NCBI GenBank assembly: GCA_021397845.1
Contig: CM038052.1
Location: forward strand, 140,807,854 to 140,871,853
DNA: 64,000 nt
From: Areca catechu
Lineage: Eukaryota; Streptophyta; Magnoliopsida; Arecales; Arecaceae
Direction of reading: 5' to 3'
Shown here: piece after piece, positions 1 to 11,601 of the stretch
Layout: each line of letters opens with the position of its first letter
Numbering within the stretch: position 1 is the first letter of the stretch
The notes under the pieces: generated by a model
Told to the model about the DNA's origin: nothing
The model's input: only the letters and a program-made list of their open reading frames with translations
Database searches by the model: none
Made by a program: the position numbers and the translations under genes

Positions 1-725
1 TACTTCCTGGTCTGACTAGGGCCAGGAGCATTCTGCACCTTCTGTCCCTTCTTATTCATTTTCTTCTTTCCTTTCTTAAAGGGACGACGACCTCTACTTC
101 CTCCCACTAAATTCACCACCCCCTTATTCAATTGGTGGTCTTTCTTGAAAGTCTATAGCAACCCCAAAAGACCATGGTAGTTGACTACAGGCTTGTTCAT
201 TCTATATTGATCAAGAAAGTCAAGATAGGAGGAGGGAAGAGAATTCAGGATCGCATCCTTGCCGAGCTGCTCGTGCAAGGGGCATCCGAGTTTGCCCAGT
301 TTTTCAATCAGCTCGATCATGTACAATACATGATCAGTGACTGAACCACCATTTGGCATCTTGGTGTTGTAGATGGCACAAGACACTTTGTACCGTTCTA
401 CATCATCCGGGGTGCCGAAGGATTCCATCAACTTTTGAAGGATTTCATCAGGTTGGGCCTCCTCGAATTTGCGACTGAACTCGTCGTTCATCGCTGCTAA
501 CATAAAGCAACAGACAGTAGTCTGATCAGAGCCCCACTTCAGATAAGCATCTCTGATCGCACTCCGTGCAATTACGTAAGGGATTTTAGGTGCCGGATTC
601 GTTATCACGTAAAGGATCCGTTCATGCTTCAGAACGATTCTCAACCTTCGATACCAACTATCGAAGTTGTGACCCTTTAACTTCTAGTTGTCGAGAAGTG
701 ACCGGAGCGATAAATTAGAAGACAT
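1..725 (-). pseudogene. copia gag (UBN2/Retrotran_gag_2 type), broken
   Basis: The frame opens with an ATG at 725 and continues to the window edge. Near the N-terminus are short motifs typical of copia gag (NLSLRSLLD, then a LRIVLKHERILYV helix), followed by the helical UBN2-type core and a C-terminal basic run (GSRGRRPFKKGKKKMNKKG) upstream of where a zinc knuckle would be expected. The family forms the virus-like particle and packages element RNA. Two in-frame TAG stops, at 684-686 and 153-155, break it, with homology continuing in the same frame after both. The longest clean stretch is 644-153. The start was chosen because it precedes the conserved NLSLRSLLD segment, while the later ATG at 644 would cut into the domain. 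Confidence 0.85.
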
Positions 726-2238
726 CTGAAAAGAAAATAAGACCAAATTAGTGTATGAATTAATAATTTAACCAAAAGACTTGGACTTTAGTCTAAAGGT
801 TTCTCCCACTAATTTTTCAGATTGGTAGCCTCTAACTCCAATCCGTGAAAACACTTTTTCAAGTGGGTACTGAAATCCAATAGGCCTCGCATGAGCCCGA
901 CTTTGACCGGCTCACCCATACGAGCCTAAAGGTAGGTTCGTAAACCAATTGTTTTCCTAAACAATTTTCAGTATTTTATTTTTCCCTAGAGAACACCCCA
1001 ATCGGCCTTGGGGCCTCCTATTGCGGGTCTCTGGTTAGGTCCAACCATTAAAATGACAAATCCAATACTTCCAGCTAACTAAAGACCAAGCCCGACTTTG
1101 ACCGGCCCACCTGGTCCCGTTAAGGAGGTTGCACTGAACCATCATCGATCAGATAGAAATTCCAATCGCCAGATGTACACCCGTTCTATGGAACTGCCGA
1201 TGCACACCAAGCTAGTGGACACATTTCTAACCGATTTAATGGGAGGCTAAGACACTGTCAACTCCTTGACTTAGTCTTTTTAAGGACCTAATAATTTTAG
1301 AGGATTTTTTAGTTATGATAGAAGATAAGAGAAGGACATGGATCATCCTCCCACTGAATCAATCAGATTCCAGGAGGGTTGATTTAAATCAATAAATGAT
1401 CCATGGGCACCTATAGATCAGTCAGACCGATCAACCTGGGTGACATGGGTTAACTCGAGTCACTGAGCTTTTCCAATCAGTTCTGGTCGACTCGACTAGC
1501 CAGGTAGGTAAGATCATGGGTGAGTATCCGCCATTAACCATCTTTCCTAGACACCAACCAAGTTGGCCAGGAAAGAGGTAGCCTCATACAACCATGATCA
1601 CAATGCTAAACCTACCTCGACACCAGTCGGTTTACCAGACTCGATCAGACTAGCCTAAAGACTCGGGCGTCCACTGAGCCACTAATTGGATCCATTTTAG
1701 ATGAACGGATCAACTAATCTAACTATTAGATAGTTCTAAAGAAGGACCTTAATCAACTTTTGATTAATCTTCTTTTATCCGGTTCAACTAAACCTAGGTC
1801 TAACCCAGTTAAGGACCCAATTAGAGAACTAACCCAATTAACCCAAAATGGCTTATTCATGTCAAATTAGATTTCATAAACCTAATAATTTAATAAGCCA
1901 AATTCTTAGTTAAAATAATTTTTAATTAAGTCTCTATGTAAAACAATTTTACATAACAAAAATCATGCAACAATATCTTTTACAAATATTTTATATCCAA
2001 TATAAAACATGCCTAAAAACATGCAAATTTGATGTATCAAAAATTGAAACATTTTTTTTAATTTTATATCCTTTAAGGATCCTTTTGAAAAGGCCAACAC
2101 AGACAATCCGTATCATGTCAAAGACACACGGTCGTGGTGAAGGTCTCAACTAGGTTCCAAAAAGAATTTGATACACTCATTGATTAAACTATTTAATCTA
2201 CATACATGCATACATGAATAAATTACACCTGTAACCTC
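726..2238 (-). other. untranslated leader of copia element D
   Basis: This is 1.5 kb between the PBS and the gag start with no convincing ORF. It contains dispersed short repeats: GCCCGACTTTGACCGGC occurs at about 895 and again at about 1090. A GTCGACTCGAC palindromic cluster lies at 1484-1495 with related TCGA-rich words up to about 1650. It is probably the RNA leader with packaging signals, inferred from position only. Confidence 0.6.
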
Positions 2239-2250
2239 GCTCTGATACCA
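2239..2250 (-). other. tRNA-iMet primer-binding site of element D
   Basis: The minus strand reads TGGTATCAGAGC, a perfect match to the standard plant copia PBS complementary to the initiator tRNA-Met 3' end. It begins one base inside the LTR's CA terminus, which fixes orientation and LTR boundary. Confidence 0.92.
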
Positions 2251-2251
2251 C

Positions 2252-4583
2252 TGAAAGGAAAACATGTGCTAGTGGTTTGTCATAAACCTACACTAGGCAT
2301 GCAAATAGGGAACGGGAGCACCGGGGATTTAAAAAATAATTTTAAAACCCACGCAGCGGAAAACTGCTCCGCATAGAAATCTAATCTATTCAAGTTGCAT
2401 GTATTAAAAATAGGCATGTAACAAGGCATATAATATTTGTAAAATATATAAATAAATACAACTATTTGTGCATGATTAAAATAAAATTTTTCATACCTTT
2501 ATTCCACATGGAATAACTTAGGAATATCTACTGGAATAGCTGGGATAACAGGAATAAGTTTATTCATGTTTTCTTCTTCTTTTGCACGTTGAATACTCTG
2601 TTTTTGGACTTTGAAAACAGTGACCAAACGGGGACTTCCGGACCTCCGTTTCCTCCTGAATCGAAGCAGCGACAAGGTGATCGATTCTTCTTTGATTTTC
2701 AACAAAAATCTGCAAGGAAAAGTTAGCTAAATTGGGTGTACAAATCACCCAAAACCTTACTGCCATAATTTCTGTTGCAGAAAAACAACAGCCTTCTTCG
2801 TGGTGTTTGGAGCTGCAGCAATGAATCCGGCTCGACCCTCTTGCTCCCAGGAGTAAAGGGATACTCCCTCTAGAGGGGAGACATGCCGGGGGATCCCTGA
2901 ACCTCCCTCACGAGTGGTGCTAGCCGCTGGAAGAGGACACGGTCACAGGTAAGTTACAGCAACTTCTCTTTGCTGCAGAGCAGATTTGAGCACTTCAAAA
3001 AGAGAGGGAATAAGGCCTTGTTTCTCTCCCCTACACACTCCAAATGCCAACCCTAAGTACTCTCAAAAATGGAGAACTCTCTCAAAGAAAAACTCGCCCA
3101 GAAGATCCTTTTGTTTACTGTTGCACGGTGTAAAAGCTCTCTCCTGAAACAGGGGACTAAAGCTGGTATTTAAAGACAGCAAGGTGGAGGGTGATGGAGA
3201 GGCTGGGAAAGCCAAGCGGCAGCAGTTGCCATTCCATTAACCAGCAAATGAACGGGAGGATTAAACCTAGCCGGTGAAGGGAGAAGAAGGGACGCCCAGC
3301 GAGTGTTTCGATCGTTTGTCCTTCTTGTTGCAAGGAATTCCTCCCAGCGTTTTACCGTGTAAAACGGTCCAAGGGGAGAAAAAAAACAACACCGGTTCAA
3401 AACTGGTCAAACCAAATTAAAACTCTTGGTTCAATCCAATTAAACCAGTTTAAGCCCAATTAAATTGGGTTCAATTGGTTCACAACCAATTGGAGGCCGA
3501 AACGAACTTTGAATCAGTTCAAAATAGATTCAGAAAAATCCTGGCGCAGTGCTGGTCAACCCGGAACAATTTTCGGTTGACACAGATAAGGGCAGGATGG
3601 GAAAAAGAGTGCTAAAAAATACTGTGACTATAAAACCGAGACGATTCTCAATCGTAATCGGTATCTGGATCAGAGAGTAATCCTCTGTGGCGTGTGACCT
3701 CATAGGTTCGAACCTAAATGGTAGCACTAGAACAATTCCAGTACCAGCACAGGAAACCATCTAGCAATGGCTCCCGGTATCCAAATAGGTCGAAGATGCG
3801 AGAGCAAACTATCGAACCTCTGGCATATGGTTACCGTATAAATCATCCCTTTGACCTTTAATGCTCAAGACGACTGAGATTGGGCTGCCAACCCAGACTT
3901 AGTCAGTCGACCACGTGTCTCAACCTCGCAAGCCTAGTGACTCTTCACTAGGACTACCCCGGCCGAGGATTTGCTAAATTGAGATACTACGAGACATTCA
4001 ATCCAAACTGTTTGGACAGGTCAATTCTATCTTGGTCCATCACTGCTCCACAAGTACTTGCCTGTACCCAGAAACCTTCCGTCACCGGATTAAAAATCCG
4101 GGTAGTTCGGCACCAAAGCACAGGGAGTTGCTTGCAAGCTACCGTGATGACCTCAGGTCAGAGGGACACAAATACCCATATCCAATCGTGAGTATCCCTT
4201 TGGCAGAAAGGGGGCTGCACGGAGTCACGTTCAATGAGATATCAAATATCCCACTTGCAGATCACATCAGTGTCACCACACTCATTTGGTCAAGAGGACA
4301 ACCAAACGATGTGAACTGCAACAACCTATACTTGATATATTGCCGTCCAGTATAATATATCCTTTGGTTGTGAACAAGGTTTAAGGACCACTCGATACTT
4401 CCTCTCTATATCGAAGTCAGTGTAGTCCTAAGGACTTCATCACATGGAAAGAGTTCATTTCATGGAAATACAATATGTGATGAGCTGCCAAAAATAATAT
4501 TTTATTAATTTATAAAAAGAATACAATATTTAGCTCAACCGCCTACAACCCAGGCGATTGGCTTTGGGACACAATTCCCAATA
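2252..4583 (-). repeat. 5' LTR of copia element D (2332 bp)
   Basis: The inner end (CA on the minus strand at 2252) is defined by the PBS. The outer end at 4583 is defined by homology to the start of LTR F (TGTTGGGAATTGTG at 61711) and by the return of chromovirus sequence at 4584. The outer 1.4 kb aligns throughout with F in reverse complement, including a segment rich in AATTGGTTC-type words around 3400-3500. Small ORFs inside (for example 2499-2766, 3530-3760 and 4032-4355) show no recognisable domain and are probably chance. Confidence 0.85.
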
Positions 4584-5473
4584 GTTTCTTGTTGCAACTA
4601 TGTAAATAAAGGAGTTAAATTTAACTAGAAATGGTAAGCTAACCTAACTCCACCTCCCCTCCTCACTTTGGATGACCCCTAAGGCTATAAATAGGATCCT
4701 AGGCTCCTCTTGTAAGGCATTCCATGTATGAAATATTTTGAGAATTAATGAAGGTATTTTTTTTTTTGAGTTCTATCTTGAGTTCTTCTTGTGTGGAGTG
4801 ATTTAGTTCTTCTAGTTGGAATGATTTAGTCCTTTAAGTTGGAGTGTTTAAATTCATGTTTGAGAATGGAGTGAGAGGTCCTTTGAGTGCTTGAAAGGTG
4901 GAGTGCTCCTTGCTTGATCTAAGATCCAAGCATCATTCCTTGAAGGTGCCGGTTTCTACTTCCTTGTTTTTCCTTTCTTCTTCTTCTTGTTTTCATTCCA
5001 ATTTTGAATTCTCCTTCCATGCCTAATCTCTGATTTGTTACCGGTTTTCTCTAATTTTTCAAGTCCAAGATAAAGGTCTCCAAGCCAAGGATCTTGGCCA
5101 AGGTGAGTCCTAAATGTAGGGAGTGCTAGTCTTATGGTTTAGACCTCAATCCTTGAGTGAAGAGAGCTCCTTCTTCCACCAAATAATTAGCCATCATTGT
5201 TGGTAGGAAAACTCTTCCTAAGCTTCATTAGATCTGATCATTTGAAGGTTAACTTTCCCTAGTAGTGATGGTTTGCTTTCCATGAAGATTCTAATCTCTA
5301 TTTTGAACTGGATCTACATTTCGGGTATTGTAATTTAGATCAACTAGTCTCCTTTTGAGGATTATTTTCTTGGATTAATTTAGAATATTTATTTGATAAT
5401 TAAATGCTCAAGTTTGCTTGCTGGTTATCTTTCTAAAACTCTCCATTCATCATATTATTTTCGTCCCCCATCA
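4584..5473 (+). repeat. 5' LTR of chromovirus G, 3' 890 bp only
   Basis: It matches 9738-10650 of the 3' LTR almost base for base (shared start GTTTCTTGTTGCAACTATG). Its end CCCCCATCA is followed after five bases by the PBS. The missing first 0.5 kb would lie beyond element D to the left. Confidence 0.88.
4685..4695 (+). promoter_or_regulatory. LTR TATA box of chromovirus G
   Basis: CTATAAATAGG lies in the LTR. The 3' LTR copy at 9839-9848 reads CTATAAACAG, and a solo relative at about 56323 again reads CTATAAATAGG. Conservation across three copies supports it as the RNA polymerase II core promoter. Confidence 0.65.
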
Positions 5474-5478
5474 ATTTT

Positions 5479-5491
5479 TGGTATCAAGAGC
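5479..5491 (+). other. primer-binding site of chromovirus G
   Basis: TGGTATCAAGAGC starts five bases after the LTR end. It matches the tRNA-iMet PBS except for one inserted A. Confidence 0.8.
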
Positions 5492-6974
5492 TTAAGGTTC
5501 TACTAGGTCAAGTGTTTCATTGTTGAAATTTCTATTCTAGTATTCACCCAGATTTTTCATGAATTTTAGTAATTTTTTTAAATTGAAAAAAAATCCAAAA
5601 AATACTTTTCCATTACCTTAGTATGTTAGGATTTTAAATGTAAAACTCAAAAAAATATTTTCCATTGATTTCTAGATTTAAAAATATGAGATCTTAGATC
5701 ATTTCTGAAGTTCTATCCAGGATTCTGTTTCTGCCTTCCATTTCATTTAATTTTCAAAAAAAATAAAAATACTTTTTATAAATTTTTAATTTTTAGATCT
5801 GAGATCTAGACTTCAATTTTTGTTATTTTCCATCAGATTTTTGAATTTTAGAAGGATCTAGAGTTAGGAATTCGAAATTTGAATTTAGGTTGTCAAGAGT
5901 TAGCTAAACTGCTGGAACCTTCTAGCATGTGCTTTCAAACTACCTTCTCAACCAAAATTCATGTTAATCTGAAGTCAAAAATTTTAAATCCAAGAATTTT
6001 TATCTGGGGTTTAACCAAATCAATTTTATTTTAGATTTTTAGATTTTTGAAAAGATTAAATTTTGAATTTTTAAAACTAGCTAGTTGAAAATTGTTCCCT
6101 GCTGAATTTTTTTTACAACTAGCTTTCAAAATGAATTTCATAACCAAATTCTAGGAATTAAATTTCAAAGATTAGAATCTGGAATCTTCTCTAATGGATA
6201 TAACAATTAAAATTTTAATTTTAATTTTTTTAAAATTTTAAAATTTTAATTTCGTATTTGTTTAAAACTAGTTGACTAGAAGTTGTTAGGGCTGAAACTA
6301 TCTTTCAACAACTCTAACTTCTAGAACAAATTTTTAATCCTAATTTGAGATTTAAATTTTAAAATTTGATTTCTGAAATCTAGACTTCAAAATCTATATT
6401 TTTCAGTTTAATTTTTTGAATTTTAATTTTTTAATGTTCGGGTTTGGATCACATGTTTGTGCTAATACTAGTTGTTGTGTTAACTAGTTGGTGAATTGTT
6501 GTGCATCCATTCCTAAATCTAATTAAGGGCATTCAATCATAACATAAGGGAAGCAGGTCATTACCTTTCCTTGGTCTAAAACAATCACCCATATTTGCAT
6601 TGACCTAAACCATAATTGAAATTGAGTAGGAACCTAAAGCTAGGGACACCCACAAGTCGGGTTCAAGTACAAGGTAAGACAAAGTATTATTTGAGTTTGT
6701 ACTTATTCCTTAAAATTGGTGTCTAAGGCAAGAGGTCAACTGGAAAATGTCTTAAGCGGACTTGCAGATTTTAATTAGGACCTCGCGAAAGCGAGGGGAG
6801 CCTCCCTCAACCCCACCTCTTACCTGGCCAGTGGACAGGGTAATTACATACTTAAGTAGTATCTAGTTAAGTCTTGTATTTTGAACTTTTAGGTCTAGGA
6901 GCCCTAGAAGTTAGGTTTGTACTGTTTGTTTTGAAGCTCTATACCAATAGTCCCACACTCAATCTATTTTACCC
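5492..6974 (+). other. AT-rich leader of chromovirus G
   Basis: This is 1.5 kb, very AT-rich especially at 5560-6430 with A/T homopolymer and AATTTT words, and without a coding ORF. The motif AACTAGTTG/CTAGTT recurs through 6070-6490. It lies between PBS and gag and is probably an untranslated leader. No host gene is seen. Confidence 0.6.
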
Positions 6975-8117
6975 ATGGACCCTAATCTTGAATTCTTTTT
7001 GAAAACTCTGACTATAAAGTTTGATACTATAAATGGGCAATTAGGGCAAATGAGAAAGGAATTAGGTCAAGTGAAGGACCATGTTGGGACACTTGATGAA
7101 ACCCCAATGACCCCCATCGAACCTGAGTCACTTAGGTCAATTCCTCGAGGTCCAAGAGTCCATCATCATGAATTCACTATTGAATATAATTCAAGACGAC
7201 TTCACCATGACTTTATAGAAGAAGCCCATAGGATCCATGCTGAACCTGAATCACCTAGTTCACCTTCCCTTGGTCCAGAAGCCCATAGGATCCATGCTGA
7301 GCCTAAATCACCTAGTTCACCTCCCCTTGGTCCAAAAGTCCAATATAATGATCTCACCCCTGAGTATAACCCTGGATACCCCTACCAAGACTTTGTAGAT
7401 CAGGAGGAAAGAGTCTTTAGGAGCAATCGACCCTATGCACCCACTTTCAATGGAGATTTAGATCCTGAAGTGTATGTCGATTGGAAAGAGAAAATGGATC
7501 AATACTTTGAAATTAATGAAATGTCGGAAGTAACGAAGTGTCAATTTTTCAAATCAAATTTAGTCCGACATGCTAAAGCATATTGGAGAGAAGTTGAGTG
7601 AAAAAGTTATTATAGTGGGGATAAAATAAATACTTGGAAAGAAATGAAGAGTAAACTAAGGGAAAAGTACCTAGGTAAATATTATGAGCAAAAACTTTTA
7701 GACCAATGGTACAAATTGAGACAAGATGATACACCTGTATTTGATTATATTCCCAAATTCAATAAGTATGAGGAAGATGAAGAAGAGACCAAATCCATCG
7801 AAAAAATAGGGGAAAAATCTCCTGAACCTATTGAAGAATTTAAGGATGAAATAGAATCAAAGTCTTGTCCAAATGAAGGGCTAAAAAGAAAAAATCCTAA
7901 ACCCGTTGAAGAACTTAAGAAAGAAGTTTATGAAGCTGGGTCTAACCTTATGGATGAATATGATCAAGAACAACTATTTGAAGACAAAATAATTATCCAG
8001 CCTAAAGAAATCAATAATGGGGATGATCAAAATAAGATCCAAGAACAAGGCCATGAAGAACAATTCGAGGAGATAATAGAGGACCCGAAATTAATCACTG
8101 TTGAGGTTTACATTTAG
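6975..8117 (+). pseudogene. chromovirus gag with an acidic tail
   Basis: The ATG at 6975 opens a frame with a Ty3/gypsy Retrotrans_gag-like core: FNGDLDPEVYVDWKEKMDQ, then TKCQFFKSNLVRHAKAYW. An in-frame TGA at 7599-7601 interrupts it. The same frame continues at 7644 with the next gag helix (KLREKYLGKYYEQKLLDQW). After YIPKFNK the gag pattern stops. A Glu/Lys-rich acidic region follows to 8117 in place of the usual zinc knuckle and protease, so the internal deletion joins gag to unrelated or decayed sequence. N-terminal to the core is a duplicated 19-residue Pro/Ser/Glu repeat. I infer loss of RNA-binding ability because no CCHC box is visible. Confidence 0.8.
7221..7334 (+). repeat. 57 bp tandem duplication in gag
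   Basis: Two direct copies start at 7221 and 7278 (GAAGCCCATAGGATCCATGC) and encode two 19-residue units beginning EAHRIHAEP and ending in Leu-Gly-Pro. The copies differ at a few positions and keep the frame. Confidence 0.9.
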
Positions 8118-8712
8118 AGATTAATGAGGGATCACCTAATGGGGTATTGACCATCAAAGAAAATCTAGAACCAAGTTCAAAGGATTAACCCCAAGAAATT
8201 GTTGAACCTGCAAAAGAATTTAACATGAAGATTAGAAGTGAAGAGATGGTAGGAATTTAAAGATGGAAGTGTAAGAGAAGGAAGATGGAAATTGAATTCC
8301 CTGGTAATTGCCCAAAGCCTGGTTCACCCTTCTAGAACATCCCCAATCCTAATTCACCCAGCTGGGACATCCACCATACAATTGATAAAGTCCTAGTAAT
8401 ATTCAACAGTTAATTTTGGAAGACATTATGGCATTTATTGGGAACCAAACTAAGATTCACTGCCACCTACCTAAAGTTGTGTGCCAGAGTTTTCAAAGCC
8501 ATTTAGGAGAATATTGGAAATTAGGAACTTTTGTTTCCTAGCCCGATAATAAAGTTTATTTCATATATAATAAAGTCCATTAGAGCTTGTTTTGTTTTGG
8601 TGTCATTTATGTTTTATCATTTGATGTCATTTGACCTTCCCATGCAAAAGTGTCCATGACTGCGAGAGTCATATGCATAGCATGATTAGTAAGAAAATTT
8701 GAGCAATAACAA
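8118..8712 (+). other. decayed internal region of chromovirus G
   Basis: About 0.6 kb between the gag remnant and the integrase C-terminus. No frame is open for more than a few dozen codons. I see no RT or integrase-core motif, so the pol deletion junction lies here. Confidence 0.55.
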
Positions 8713-9231
8713 GCACATGATCAACTCAATAAAAGAGCCAAAGAATTTCAGGAAGGAGACTATGTCATAGTAAGGCCAATCCTGAACAATTATATGCCCG
8801 TGGTGTAGGTCATTTTCAAAATAGTAAGAAAAATTTGGACCTAATATGTGCTAGATTTACCATCCGACATTGGTGTCAGTTCCATTTTCAACAATTTAGA
8901 TCTAGGAGGGTAAAGGAACCAACAATGATACCTAGTGAGCCTTGCGAGCATGATTCTATCTTTGAGAGTGAGCCAACCCATGAGTGTCTACCAGCCAAGT
9001 TACCAAAGCAGTAAGATAGGATTGAGCGAATCTTAGACAATAAGACTCACTACCCGAAATAGGGACTATCAATGCTACTTGATTCATTGGCAAGGATGTT
9101 CTGATTCTGAAGACTCATGGATAACTCAAGAGGACCTACGAAGAATCAATCCCAACCTACTAGAGTATTACCAAAGTCAGACTAATTCCTACTTGACGGA
9201 GTCGAGCTCTTTTCCACCCCGGGAGAAATGA
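8713..9231 (+). pseudogene. integrase C-terminus with chromodomain (chromovirus G)
   Basis: From 8713 one frame reads AHDQLNKRAKEFQEGDYVIV, the end of the integrase core leading into the GPF/Y region. A VLDLPSDIGVSSIFN segment follows after stops. A chromodomain lies at about 9012-9180: RIERILDNKTHYPK, then after a stop and a one-base frameshift near 9063 YLIHWQGCSDSEDSW with the conserved aromatic residues. The frame ends at TGA 9229-9231, which overlaps the first bases of the 3' LTR (TGATGGG). Chromodomains direct integration to marked heterochromatin. This copy is inactive because of the stops and frameshift. Confidence 0.85.
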
Positions 9232-10650
9232 TGGGACATCAACAAGAAAAAAATATATTTTTCAACTAATTCTCTTGATATTTTTGTAGCTAAATTGTGT
9301 ACCTAGGATTAATGAGAACCTTGGAATGAAGCCCACCAAACCCTTGAAGACAAAGACCAATTCATGAGCCGACTCATGAAAAAAAAGGCCACCAGTCACT
9401 TGAGTCGACTCAATCCAGATCAAGACCAAATTTAAGCATGACCAAGTCAAAGCCCATGCAAGTCAAGATACCACCTTTTGAAGCCCATGATGCCACCTCT
9501 TAGAAGTCCATTTTATTCTTCACATGGGACACATTTTTGGGGAGACATGGGAAACAACACATCAAGCATTATGAGGGGAAGCATAGGACCACTCCTCACC
9601 CAACAACCCTCCAACCAACTTGCCATGTGGGATGCCACATCACATGACACCTAGGGATCCACATCAGCAATTAGAAGCCATGTCAAAGCCACCTAGGTGC
9701 CACATAGCAAGTTGTTACAACCTCTTACCTAGAAGATGTTTCTTGTTGCAACTATGTAACCAAAGGAGTTAAATTTAACTAGAAATGGTTAGCTAACCTA
9801 ACTCCACCTCCCCTCCTCACTTTGGATGACCCCTAAGGCTATAAACAGGGTCTAAGTCTCCTCTTGTTTGGCATTCCATGTATGAAATATTTTGAGAATT
9901 AATGAAGGTTTTTTCTTGTTGAGTTCTATCTTGAGTTATTCTTGTATGGAGTGATCAAGTTCTTCTTATATGGAGTGATTTAGTTCTTCTAGTTGGAATG
10001 ATTTAGTCCTTTAAATTGGAGTGTTTAAATTCATGTTTGAGAAGGGAGTGAGAGGTCCTTTGAGTGCTTGAAAGGTGGAGTCCTCCTTGCTTGATCCAAG
10101 ATCCAAGCATCATTCCTTGAAGGTGCCGGATTCTACTTCCTTGTTTTCCCTTTCTTCTTCTTCTTGTTTTCATTCCAATTTTGAATTCTCCTTCCATGCC
10201 TAATCTCTGATTTGATGCAGGTTTTCTCTAATTTTTCAAGTCCAAGATGAAGGCCTCCAAGCCAAGGATCATGGCCAAGGCGAGTCCTAAAGGTAGGGAG
10301 TGCTAGTCTTACGGTTTAGACCTCAATCCTTGAGTGAAGAGAGCTCCTTCTTCCACTAAATAATTAGCCATCATTGTTGGTAGGAGAACTCTTCCTAAGA
10401 TTCATTAGATCTAATCATTTGAATGTTAACTTGCCCTAGTAGTGATGGTTTCCTTGCCATGAAGATCCTAATCTCTATTTTGAACTAGATCTACATTTCG
10501 GGTATTGTAATTTAGATCAACTAATCTCCTTATGAAGATTCTTTTCTTGGATTAATTTAGACCATTTATTTGATAATTAATTTCTCAATTTTGCTTGCTA
10601 ATTAGCTTTCTAAAACTCTCCATTTATCATTTTATTTTCGTCCCGCATCA
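9229..10650 (+). repeat. 3' LTR of chromovirus G (1422 bp)
   Basis: It starts TGATGGGACATCAAC directly after the purine-rich GGGAGAAA and ends GTCCCGCATCA at 10650, where pararetrovirus sequence homologous to about 40317 begins. It contains GAGTCGACTC at 9402-9411 and a TATA-like CTATAAACAG at 9839. The minus-strand ORF at 10003-10197 is a chance ORF. Confidence 0.88.
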
Positions 10651-10743
10651 AGTGGGCCTTTGGTAGTAAGGTTTTGAGGTTTGGGCCCAAGAATGGATTT
10701 TGTTTGTTTCTAGTTTTGGGTTTTCTATTTCTGTTTCATCGTC

Positions 10744-11601
10744 CTAGTCCTGTTCACTTGGGCTCGAACTTTCTTCTTGGATCAAAACAGAAACATTCTT
10801 TGCTTTAACTAGAGGAGATAGGGCCTTCTCAGGTGTGCTTGGCACAATTTTGGTAAGGAGTTCTATTTTTTCAAGCCTTTTATTGATTTCCGAAATAACA
10901 CTATCATCTTTTGGTGGAAGGATGACCATGTGTTTTGGAATCTCATGAGGCATGAAAATTGGTGTCTTTTCATTGCTTGTTGTAGGGGGTTTTGTTTGAA
11001 TTTTGTCTTCAATCCTAATTAGTAGGTCCCCTATCGTTTTTAAGTTTTGATTTGTAAAATTGTTTTGTTTTAAAATGTTTTTGATGTCTCTACCATTTGG
11101 TGTGTCTAGAGGTTCAGACATAATCTTAAATGGTGAGGCAGTTATTTGAGTATCTTTGATAGGAATCTTTATTTTTTGCATTGGGGGATGGATCTTATCT
11201 ACTTTGTTCCCCTTGCTATCATGCCAAGAAATAACAGTTTTTCCTACAATCATATTGATCTGTTTGGGATTTTTTTTGACACAGTAGTCAAACCAGACAA
11301 AGAAACTGATATTCTTATGTAAAATTTGGAGGGTTTCATAAAATTTGGCTTGGATTTTGTCTCTCTGTTCTTTGTTAAACTTTTCAAAGAACCATTCTCT
11401 TTTTTCTTTATTTTTGGGTGAATAGAAGTCTTTCCTAAGACTTTCTTTGTCTATGGAAAAATCCTTATAGATCATACATATTTCAGTGTTTGGGTTCTCT
11501 GTAATCTGAGAGAATGTTGGAGAGATTGGTGGTGAGGTTTTATCATAGTAAATTGTTTGGAGAACCCAAGGTTCACCGTCAACTTCTCTAAGTTTGGTCA
11601 C
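10744..11601 (-). pseudogene. caulimovirid polyprotein segment between movement and coat domains
   Basis: A 285-residue uninterrupted frame. It is rich in Lys/Glu and includes MIYKDFSIDKESLRKDFYS, a predicted helical segment with NKRLEKIELL, and an acidic Ser-rich end (EESSSPSEQD). The same protein is encoded with two in-frame stops at 40413-41138. I do not recognise a catalytic domain. By position it is the linker or N-terminal coat region of the single large caulimovirid ORF1. The stop at 10744 falls just before the homologous coat region, which G removes here. The movement domain upstream lies in the same direction but is broken. Confidence 0.75.

Larger units (their letters stand above)
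1..4583 (-). mobile_element. Ty1/copia LTR retrotransposon D (5' portion, minus strand)
   Basis: Reading the minus strand from 4583 leftwards there is a 2.3 kb LTR, a tRNA-iMet primer site, a 1.5 kb leader and a gag gene that runs off the left edge. Protease, integrase, RT and the 3' LTR must lie outside the window. The LTR's outer edge at 4583 abuts chromovirus LTR sequence that is continuous in the other copy (around 9738), so D inserted into the 5' LTR of element G. A second LTR of the same family (F) lies at 61711 in the opposite orientation. The outer LTR end reads TA instead of the canonical TG, probably a point mutation. Confidence 0.85.
4584..10650 (+). mobile_element. internally deleted Ty3/gypsy chromovirus G
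   Basis: The element has a partial 5' LTR (4584-5473), a PBS (5479-5491), a gag-like ORF (6975-8117), the integrase C-terminus with chromodomain (8713-9231) and a complete 3' LTR (9229-10650). Protease, RT, RNase H and the integrase core are absent, so it could only have moved in trans. LTR termini are TGATGGGAC and GTCCCGCATCA, forming a short inverted repeat. By eye the two LTRs differ by roughly 5% over the first 190 shared bases. The right flank is pararetrovirus DNA, so G inserted into the virus. The left flank is outside the window because D interrupts the 5' LTR. Confidence 0.85.

Noticed and set aside
2499..4355. Several ORFs of 60-110 codons on both strands
   Set aside because: They lie within LTR D, overlap each other in different frames, and have no recognisable motifs. 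The corresponding parts of LTR F encode different or broken frames.
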